Shown here: positions 57,382-64,000 of the stretch, one piece after another
How the letters are laid out: every line of letters begins with the position of its first letter
How positions within the stretch are numbered: the first letter of the stretch is position 1
The notes under the pieces: generated by a model
Databases searched by the model: none
What the model was told of the DNA's origin: nothing
What the model saw: only the letters and a program-made list of their open reading frames with translations
Program-made: the position numbers and the translations under genes
DNA from: Leishmania infantum JPCM5
Taxonomy: Eukaryota; Euglenozoa; Kinetoplastea; Trypanosomatida; Trypanosomatidae
Reading direction: 5' to 3'
Assembly: GCF_000002875.2 (NCBI RefSeq)
Contig: NC_009408.2
Coordinates: 162,501-226,500, forward strand
DNA: 64,000 nucleotides

Positions 57382-60300
57382 ATGAACTGCCTGTGCGACC
57401 ACCCCGCGCGCTACCTCATCAGCCGTGATGGCAAGCCGTGCTACACCTGCGCACTCGGGCGCTGCCGCTTCTACGCGCTGGCCCCAGTGCAGTGCGAGGG
57501 GTACACCCGCGTCACGCTGGGTGCCCCGGGCTGCCCTCTAGCCGACACTGGCGTTGTGCTGCGCTTTGAGGCTCTGGTACACCCGACAAGCAAGGACGTC
57601 GCGTGCTTCATGATTCGCGTGCAGGGGGAAGCGTCGAGGTGGGACACGCTTCGCCTTGCAGTTCTGCAGGATTCTCAGTTTGAGGGCATGTGGTACACCG
57701 CCGGGCGGGCTTTCCTGTACCCCATGGCGCAGTACACTCGCCTCGTCGCCGCCCTCAAGGCCCGTTCACTGCCGCACGTGGCGTTCGAGGAGATCCCTAG
57801 CTTCTACTTTCGCTGCGTGGAGCGGATGCGGCAACTTCCACGGCAGTACGCGGATGACGTGGCCGCTGGGCGAGCCTGCCTACCGGACGCAGAGGACTGT
57901 GTGTACCGGCGCCTGAAACCGTTCCAGCGGGAGGGTGTGCGCTTCGTTCTGGAGCGCCACGGCCGCGCCATGATTGCCGATGACATGGGACTCGGCAAGA
58001 CGGTGCAAGCCATCGCCGTCGCTCATCACTACCGGGACGAGTGGCCGGTGCTGGTCGTGTGCCCCATGTCGCTCATGGAGAACTGGGCGAAGGAGTTCAA
58101 CAAGTTCTGCGGTATCCCGTTCGCACGCATCGCCATCCTGCAAGGTGCCAAGGCAACGGCGACGAGCCTGCAGGCCGTCGCGATCGTCTCCTACAGCTCC
58201 CTGAAGTGTGTCGAGGACGCCCACTTCAACGTGGTCATCCTCGACGAGTCGCACTACATCAAAGCCGGGGCGGCAAAGCGCGCGCAGCAGTCACTCAAGC
58301 TCTGCCGCGCGAGCCGCCGTGTCATCCTCCTGTCAGGCACGCCAGCCATGTCACGCCCCATCGAGCTGTACGCGCAGCTGCAGGCCATCCAGCCAAGCCT
58401 AGTGCCCAGCAAGGCCCAGTTCGGTGCGCGGTATTGCAACTCCTTTGTCGGCCGCTTCGGCATCGACATGACCGGTCACGCCCATCCCGATGAGCTGCAC
58501 AGCCTGCTGCGCCACTTCCTGATTCGCCGCACAAAGCGCGAGCTCGGCAGTGAGCTGCCCTCCAAGTCTCGCCAACTGCTCTACATGTACATCACGGAGA
58601 AGGAAAAGAAGGCGCTGGAGAAGCAGATCATCGCGTTGCGCCGTAGCCTTAGCTCGACGTCAGCAGCAGCCTCCAGCTCGACTTCTTCTCTCGTGGACAA
58701 TGGCGGGGGCGACTCGGCTGCGCGGGCACCAAACGTATTCGAGATGAAGATGGCCACCGCACGTGCCAAGATACCCGCGGTGCAGGATTACGTCAGCGGT
58801 ATTGTGGAGCAGCACCTCGATTCAGGTGAGAAGCTCATCCTGTTCGCACATCACCAGTGCATGATGGAGGCGCTCCGGAGCGCGGTCGAGGCGGTGCGGC
58901 CGCGCCAGCCCATCGACTACATCTACATCTCCGGCGACACGCCACCGGCGCAACGTGAGCCAGCTGCGGAGCACTTTCGGACAGAAGCGACATGCACGGT
59001 CGCTATCCTTTCCATGCAGTCCAGCGGCATTGGTCACAACTTCACGTGTGCGTCCACGGTAGTCTTCACTGAGCTGGATTGGAACCCCAGCACCCACTTG
59101 CAGTGCGAGGATCGCGTGCACCGTATCGGCCAGGCGCAGCCGTGCCACATTAAGTACCTACTGGCCGAGGGCACCTCCGACAGTGTCATCTGGCCGCTGC
59201 TACAGACGAAGCTGAGCGTGACCGCGGCCATGTTCGAGACGTCGAACGTGACTGGGGCGGAGGTGCGCCTGCACGACGGCGCCGACAAGCAGAACGTGGC
59301 CAGGCGCGACGTGGTGGCCGCGACAACCTCGTCGACCCCGTCCGCATCGCAGCAGAGCACGCTGGACCAGTTTATGCAGCCGCAGCCGTCGCAAGCAGCG
59401 TCGAGGAGGGGCGAGGAAGTCGACGGCGCCGTTGTATCAATGCAGGAGTCGCCGCGAGTCAGCGTTCATTCACAGTCGTCGACCGGGCACGCGGCACTTG
59501 CATCGCTGGAGAGAGACGCGCCGCCACTCTTACTGACACCGGCAAACCTCACCCAGCAGCAGCGACAGCCGCTGACCCTCATCGGCACCCCCATCTCCGC
59601 CTTCTGCGGGAGCACGAGCGGCAGCGGCGTCGCCACCGCATCGGCTACCGCGACGACGGCACCGACGACCCCGCCGCCGCCGCCGCTGATTCCGTTCTCT
59701 GAGATGTGCGACAACTTCGTGGGGACCTCTGCGCCGCAGTTGAGCAACTCCTCGGCATCGCGTCGGCCGCGCCTCTCTGCCAGCAGTGGCATCGGCACGA
59801 CACACCCAACCGCGCTGTCCTCGTCGCTGTCTACAATGGTGCCTGGCCCCGCACCGAAGAGTGCCAATAACACATCTGTGCTCGACCTCATGCGCCGCAC
59901 GTCGTCCACAAAGTCGGGGGCCGGGTCATCTGCAGCGGAACCGTCCCATTCAGCGCGCGCTGCTGCTGTTTCCTTGGTCGTGGACCTCACTGAGACGGCC
60001 TCAACTCAGCCGGTAGCCATGCAGCCACTGTCATCGATGGTGTCGCCTCCCGCGCCAATGCGATCGCTCCCGTCGTCATCGGACGTCTCGCTCCCAACGA
60101 TGGACATTACCGCCTCAGCCGGTGCCGTGGCCCCACCACGTCGCACTGTCTTCACCTTATCCAAAACGGGCACTCAGGCCTTCATGAACACAGCGGCTGC
60201 GTCGACGCTGACGAGCAGCTGCTCAGGCAGCCGCGCTCTTTGCCCTGCGGCACCGCCGGCATTGCCAGTGGCGCCGAAGACCGCCGCCGTGCACGTGCCG

Positions 60301-60690
60301 ATGCGACCCGATTTGCACTTGAAGCGGCCACGCACTGATACCGAGCACGGCAGCGGCGGCAGTACCAGCAAGCGCGTCAACACCACCAGTGGCGATGCGA
60401 ACGCCCTTGCGGCAACAGCCGTTGCACGAGTAGAGGTGAGCTGTGCAGCAGGGCCAGCCGCTGCTGCGACTCTTGCACCCCTTCCGCCCCCAACCACTCG
60501 GTCCGTGCAAACGCAGCCGGTGATGGTGCACCCTATCATGCTAGCTGCGTCGTCGTCGTCATCCTCCGAGCCGTCGCAAGCTTCCTCGGCGCCATCTCCT
60601 GTCGCCACCACGCCCCGAAGAACGCTTTTTAAGCTCGTGGGTAAAGCGTCAGGCGCTCCCTCTTCTCCCATGCCTGCCAAACCGCAGTGA
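57382..60690 (+). CDS. SMARCAL1-like SNF2-family ATPase with N-terminal zinc finger and PIP-box, 1102 aa
   Basis: The N-terminal Cys/His set (C3, C5, H7, C20, C23, C28) resembles a GRF-type zinc finger. A HARP-like segment follows (MWYTAGRAFLYPMAQYTRLV, about 111-130), then a complete SNF2 ATPase. Motif I is DDMGLGKT (200-207), the Walker B is DESH (288-291), motif III is LSGTPAMSRP, and motif VI is EDRVHRIGQ (576-584). The DESH box, compact helicase core and HARP-like part point to the SMARCAL1/ZRANB3 class of annealing helicases that remodel stalled replication forks. At 658-665, QSTLDQFM fits a PIP-box for binding PCNA. The rest, about 430 residues, is disordered Ser/Thr/Ala/Pro sequence containing two copies of a PRRT-[VL]-F-x-L motif near 920 and 1078. 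It is not JBP2, another kinetoplastid SNF2 protein, because no JBP domain is present. Confidence 0.85.
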   Translation: MNCLCDHPARYLISRDGKPCYTCALGRCRFYALAPVQCEGYTRVTLGAPGCPLADTGVVLRFEALVHPTSKDVACFMIRVQGEASRWDTLRLAVLQDSQFEGMWYTAGRAFLYPMAQYTRLVAALKARSLPHVAFEEIPSFYFRCVERMRQLPRQYADDVAAGRACLPDAEDCVYRRLKPFQREGVRFVLERHGRAMIADDMGLGKTVQAIAVAHHYRDEWPVLVVCPMSLMENWAKEFNKFCGIPFARIAILQGAKATATSLQAVAIVSYSSLKCVEDAHFNVVILDESHYIKAGAAKRAQQSLKLCRASRRVILLSGTPAMSRPIELYAQLQAIQPSLVPSKAQFGARYCNSFVGRFGIDMTGHAHPDELHSLLRHFLIRRTKRELGSELPSKSRQLLYMYITEKEKKALEKQIIALRRSLSSTSAAASSSTSSLVDNGGGDSAARAPNVFEMKMATARAKIPAVQDYVSGIVEQHLDSGEKLILFAHHQCMMEALRSAVEAVRPRQPIDYIYISGDTPPAQREPAAEHFRTEATCTVAILSMQSSGIGHNFTCASTVVFTELDWNPSTHLQCEDRVHRIGQAQPCHIKYLLAEGTSDSVIWPLLQTKLSVTAAMFETSNVTGAEVRLHDGADKQNVARRDVVAATTSSTPSASQQSTLDQFMQPQPSQAASRRGEEVDGAVVSMQESPRVSVHSQSSTGHAALASLERDAPPLLLTPANLTQQQRQPLTLIGTPISAFCGSTSGSGVATASATATTAPTTPPPPPLIPFSEMCDNFVGTSAPQLSNSSASRRPRLSASSGIGTTHPTALSSSLSTMVPGPAPKSANNTSVLDLMRRTSSTKSGAGSSAAEPSHSARAAAVSLVVDLTETASTQPVAMQPLSSMVSPPAPMRSLPSSSDVSLPTMDITASAGAVAPPRRTVFTLSKTGTQAFMNTAAASTLTSSCSGSRALCPAAPPALPVAPKTAAVHVPMRPDLHLKRPRTDTEHGSGGSTSKRVNTTSGDANALAATAVARVEVSCAAGPAAAATLAPLPPPTTRSVQTQPVMVHPIMLAASSSSSSEPSQASSAPSPVATTPRRTLFKLVGKASGAPSSPMPAKPQ

Positions 60691-60870
60691 CGTACAGGTG
60701 GCAACTGCGTGTGCATGGAGTGATCCCCTGCTTGTGGAGCATGAGGCTGTCATTCCTCTGGTGCCGGTGTGCTACGACGACATGCACTGAAGTCGTCTGG
60801 CGCCTCGACCCCACCACCGCGCATGCTGCGCAGAGACACAAGCGTACGTGTATATTGAGAATGGGGCCCG

Positions 60871-60898
<28 letters not shown>
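60871..60898 (+). repeat. CA-dinucleotide microsatellite, 14 units
   Basis: Uninterrupted CA alternation over 28 bases, 180 bases after the SNF2 gene. Confidence 0.95.
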
Positions 60899-60903
<5 letters not shown>

Positions 60904-61490
60904 CCTTTCCCATGCATGGGGCTCGTACATAAACACGCGCTGAGTGGTGCGTGGTACACTCAGAGTGAGAGGGGGGAGGAGATGGACGGGTACACGATGC
61001 AGAGCTGGTACGTGGAGCCTGTGTTCCATCTCTGTTGGCAACAACTCACATAAAAAAATGGTCTGAGCTCATGGCAGCGCTGTAGCCGGCTGTGTCCTGG
61101 AGCCCCTCTGTATGTGTATGTGATGGGGCTGCGCTGGGCAAGGGGCTGGACTGGCAGTGCTGTCCTACTCGCGTGGGTCTGTTGTGGCTGCTGATGCGCT
61201 TGCTCGTCACCGTTTCCTTTTACCTACCGCCCCCTTCATCGTATACGTTTGACGGGCGTTTGTCATGACGCATGCGTCAAAGGGAGGCGAGTGCACGAGG
61301 CGGCAGGAAACGGTCGTGTATGCGCGACCCGCACTCCCCAGACGTCCTCCTTGCATTGGGGGAAGCTGGTGTTCGCCTTTCGGCCGTTGCCCTCGAAAGC
61401 TGTCTGCTGAGCACTGACGCCACGCTCTTGCTCTTGGTCTCTTCCTTCCTTCCTTCCCCCTCCCCCTCCGCCGCTTCCGCCTTCTTCGGC

Positions 61491-61492
61491 AG
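61491..61492 (+). promoter_or_regulatory. Candidate spliced-leader acceptor AG for the ubiquitin protease gene
   Basis: A textbook polypyrimidine tract at about 61427-61489 (CTTCC and CCCCTCC repeats) ends in GGCAG. The first ATG after it is at 61539, so the mature 5' UTR would be about 46 bases. This argues against the upstream ATG at 61272. Confidence 0.65.
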
Positions 61493-61538
61493 CTTCAACG
61501 TCATACACGCTGCGTGCCGTTCAGCCACTACACACAGC

Positions 61539-63971
61539 ATGGACGTCGCACATAATCGATCGCTCGGGTTCGCCGGGAAGGAGATCTTGTTCCGCAAGAT
61601 CGAGTTTGAGCGCTATCGGAAACCGCACGTCGTGGAATACCCCCGTAGCGCCGTTGTCCTCAACCCGCAGCACACACGTCAGCTCCGCGATGCGATGTGC
61701 ACGCAGCGGCAGGGTGTCGAACACAACAGCAGCGACGCAGACGACGGCGACCAGGGGGAGGCGCCCCGCAGATACTCGGACAGCGACGATGACGACGACG
61801 ATGATCCGCAGCGCGTCGACAAGGCGACACAGCTGTGCTCCGACGCGCAGTTTCGCGGCAGCCTACACTTGTGCTGGCAGGCCATCACACCTGTTGGACT
61901 GGGGCTCATGAATCTTGGCAACACGTGCTTCGCGAACAGCGTGCTGCAAGCACTGGCCCATACCCCGGCGGTGGCACAGTACTTCATGAACACGTTTCGC
62001 TCAGCAGACAGCCAGCTTGGTGCCCCCTTCGACTTTGCCTTCGCCCTTGCCGAGACGTTTCGCAAGATGCAGCACGCGCCACAGCAGGGCCGAACCGGCG
62101 GCGGCGGTGCGTACCGACCTGGGCAGATCATGAGCAACCTCCGTCTGCTCTCAAAGCACTTCTCCATTGGGCGGCAGAGCGACGCGCATGAGTTTGCGGT
62201 GCAACTTCTCTTTTCGTGTCAGAAATCCCTGCTGCACCGCCTTGTCGGCTCCAAGAAGGTGCACCCACGGGTGGCGCACACCACCGCGCTTCACCGCATC
62301 TGCGGCGGCTACCTGCTCTCACAGGTGACGTGGTCGCGCCAGGAAGAGATTCAGCAGCTGCTGCGCGCCGGCAAGCAGCAGGAGGCGATGGATCTCAAGA
62401 TGGAGGCAAAGCAAGCAGAGGGGAAGCGGGCACAGCGTGCCTCACGGCACGGCCTTGACCCTCAGACCCTGTGCTCCAACACCTACGACCCCTTTACGAT
62501 TCTCTCGGTGGAGTTAGCGGGGCACACGCTGCAGCACTGCCTTGACAAGTTCTGCGCGGTCGAGGAACTCGATGGCCGCTCTTACCTGTCTCCACGCCAG
62601 GTCGGTGTGCGCGCGAAGAAAAAGCTAAGCATCCACGTCCCGCCGCCCGTGTTCGTCATCCACGTGAAGCGCTTTACTCCCTCCGGCAGCAAAATTAACA
62701 AGCACGTGCTGTTCCCGCTAGAGCTGGACATTACCCGCTACTGCACCCTACTGTCGTCGTCGTCATCGCCGCCGCCGCCGCCGAATCACCTGCAGCCGCA
62801 CAATGGTATGTCCTCCCCAGCGACAACGAAGAGAGCCGATTGCCAGTACGAGCTCAACGCCGTATGCGTTCACGAGGGACGTTCCATTGACTACGGCCAC
62901 TACTACACCCTGGCCAAGGCCCCTAATGGCATGTGGTACGAGTTCAACGACAGCCATGTTAGTCGTCTTTCGGAGGACCAGCTGCAACAGGCACAGGTGT
63001 ACATGCTCTTCTACTCCCGAAAGCCCACGGTCGCCGCTGAGATGATGCAGCCGCCGCATCAGCAGCAGCACAACATCCGCGGCAGCGCACCGGCCTCTGT
63101 GTCTTCCTCCGCCGCCTCCAAGCTCGGCGCGATGACAGCAGTGGAAGAGGACGGCGCTGTTGGGCAAGAGCTGAGCGAGTCGGAGGTGCAGGTACTACTG
63201 GAGAAACGCCGCGCTGTGCAACGGCAGGCGGGCAGTTTAAACGGGTGTCGCTCTTCCTCGTCTGCGACGGCTGCAGAGAAGCCGCAACTCCTGTCCAACA
63301 CTTCTGGCGACAGCGATGACGAGGGTCACGCCGTCGAGCCCACGTCTTTGTCGTCGAGCAAGTCTGCCCGGGCGCAGACCTTCAAGCGCATGCAAGAGGC
63401 GCTTCCAACGGACTCGGACAGCAACAGCGACGACGAAAAGCAGGACCGCGCATATGTACTCCGGCTGCCGGCACAGCTGAACGGATGCACAGTGCAGGAC
63501 AGCCACATCGAGGCAGACGTGGCGCCACAACCCTCACGGCGAGATGACGAGCACGACGCACCGGCGGACGGCGAGGCGCCGCTCAAGCTGGCCAAGGTTT
63601 CACTGTATGGTGGCATCATTAAGTCGATGAAGCGCGTGTTGAAGGACGGCGCCGACGGTGGTGCGTCCACCGACACGACGGCGCCGCAGCAGCAGCGGAA
63701 GAGCCCAAACTTTCGGGTTGGCCGGAACGCCGTGCAAGCACTGCATCAGCGCAAGGTGCTCAACACCCCTGAGACGGTGCGACGACCGGCATCTGCACCC
63801 AAGTTCCAGCAGCGCATCCGTGATCCCATGTGGGAGATGGAGATGGACCGCGGCAAGGTGAAGAAGGTCAAGTCTAAGGAGAAGGCGCCGGATCCGTTTG
63901 AAGGCGTCAACCCCTTCCAGGAAGTGTCGCGAGGCATGTTCGACGTTCGTGGACGGCGGCGTCGGGCGTAG
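61539..63971 (+). CDS. Ubiquitin-specific protease (peptidase C19, USP36/42-like), 810 aa
   Basis: This is a cysteine protease that removes ubiquitin from proteins. The Cys box is GLMNLGNTCFANSVLQAL with the catalytic cysteine at residue 130. The His box YGHYYTLAKAPNGMWYEFND holds the catalytic histidine at 454 and the third catalytic Asp at 471. The region between them includes HEFAVQLLFSCQKSLL-type helices and a FVIHVKRFTPSGSKI strand, as in the USP fold. The arrangement with a short N-terminal extension and a long charged C-terminal tail resembles USP36/USP42. The tail (about 500-810) is Ser/Asp/Glu/Lys-rich, probably disordered, with basic clusters (KKVKSKEK, RGRRRRA) that could be nuclear or nucleolar signals. 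An acidic EAPRRYSDSDDDDDDD-type stretch lies near residue 75-88. The start at 61539 is chosen from the splice acceptor; an in-frame ATG at 61272 would add 89 residues of pyrimidine-driven sequence. Confidence 0.9.
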   Translation: MDVAHNRSLGFAGKEILFRKIEFERYRKPHVVEYPRSAVVLNPQHTRQLRDAMCTQRQGVEHNSSDADDGDQGEAPRRYSDSDDDDDDDPQRVDKATQLCSDAQFRGSLHLCWQAITPVGLGLMNLGNTCFANSVLQALAHTPAVAQYFMNTFRSADSQLGAPFDFAFALAETFRKMQHAPQQGRTGGGGAYRPGQIMSNLRLLSKHFSIGRQSDAHEFAVQLLFSCQKSLLHRLVGSKKVHPRVAHTTALHRICGGYLLSQVTWSRQEEIQQLLRAGKQQEAMDLKMEAKQAEGKRAQRASRHGLDPQTLCSNTYDPFTILSVELAGHTLQHCLDKFCAVEELDGRSYLSPRQVGVRAKKKLSIHVPPPVFVIHVKRFTPSGSKINKHVLFPLELDITRYCTLLSSSSSPPPPPNHLQPHNGMSSPATTKRADCQYELNAVCVHEGRSIDYGHYYTLAKAPNGMWYEFNDSHVSRLSEDQLQQAQVYMLFYSRKPTVAAEMMQPPHQQQHNIRGSAPASVSSSAASKLGAMTAVEEDGAVGQELSESEVQVLLEKRRAVQRQAGSLNGCRSSSSATAAEKPQLLSNTSGDSDDEGHAVEPTSLSSSKSARAQTFKRMQEALPTDSDSNSDDEKQDRAYVLRLPAQLNGCTVQDSHIEADVAPQPSRRDDEHDAPADGEAPLKLAKVSLYGGIIKSMKRVLKDGADGGASTDTTAPQQQRKSPNFRVGRNAVQALHQRKVLNTPETVRRPASAPKFQQRIRDPMWEMEMDRGKVKKVKSKEKAPDPFEGVNPFQEVSRGMFDVRGRRRRA

Positions 63972-64000
63972 GAAGAGCTTCTGCGATTGCGCACCGCTGG

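Larger units (their letters stand above)
60691..61538 (+). other. Intergenic spacer
   Basis: Contains a CA microsatellite (60871-60898), mixed sequence, and from about 61425 a strong C/T tract leading to the acceptor at 61491. The next gene's frame is open through the C/T tract back to 61272 but is not likely to be translated there. Confidence 0.6.

Noticed and set aside
61272..61538. 89-residue N-terminal extension of the ubiquitin protease
   Set aside because: It is encoded across a strong polypyrimidine tract and acceptor AG, so it should lie upstream of the spliced-leader site.

Overview
The window looks like nuclear DNA of a trypanosomatid flagellate, most likely the Leishmania group (Leishmaniinae). 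Four things suggest this. Long GC-rich coding regions without introns all lie on the + strand. They are separated by pyrimidine-rich, microsatellite-laden spacers of 0.7 to 4.7 kb. Polypyrimidine tracts followed by AG sit just upstream of several start codons, as expected for spliced-leader trans-splicing. There are no bacterial-style operons or ribosome binding sites. The species cannot be fixed from sequence reading alone. The stretch reads as part of one polycistronic (directional) gene cluster transcribed left to right.

Layout. 1-1247: 3' part of an unrecognised gene. 1.25-4.7 kb: a gene-free interval with decayed protein-coding sequence. 4.7-5.5 kb: a TcdA/YgdL-type tRNA t6A dehydratase split by a frameshift. 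6.3-7.5 kb: an unrecognised protein. 7.5-12.3 kb: a very long pyrimidine-rich spacer. 12.3-15.9 kb: a kelch-repeat protein. 17.4-22.8 kb: a giant leucine-rich-repeat protein that looks like LRRC9. 23.7-24.4 kb: an MPP6-like exosome cofactor candidate. 25.1-27.4 kb: a coiled-coil protein. 28.6-30.9 kb: a secretory-pathway J-domain/thioredoxin membrane protein. 33.0-33.6 kb: an ENT-like small protein. 34.7-39.0 kb: two tandem TRM13-like tRNA methyltransferases sharing a perfectly identical 521-bp core. 39.9-43.7 kb: three single-span membrane proteins (a six-cysteine Shisa-like protein, a 92-aa protein and a type II glycosyltransferase-like protein). 44.6-46.7 kb: an unrecognised 687-aa protein. 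46.7-50.7 kb: a gene-poor interval with a decayed retroelement RNase H and a tRNA-Pro(CGG) gene. 50.7-56.0 kb: a URB1/Npa1-like ribosome-assembly protein. 57.4-60.7 kb: a SMARCAL1-like SNF2 ATPase with a PIP-box. 61.5-64.0 kb: a ubiquitin-specific protease.

There is no operon logic in the bacterial sense, since neighbours in such clusters are usually functionally unrelated. There is nevertheless a tRNA/RNA theme: TcdA-like and two TRM13-like tRNA modification enzymes, a tRNA-Pro gene of a class that TRM13 modifies elsewhere, an exosome-cofactor candidate and a ribosome-biogenesis factor. The most notable observations are the gene-converted TRM13 pair, the fossil RNase H with three recognisable catalytic motifs next to the tRNA gene, the Shisa-like six-cysteine membrane protein, and the LRRC9-like protein with a possible ADP-ribosyltransferase-like insert.
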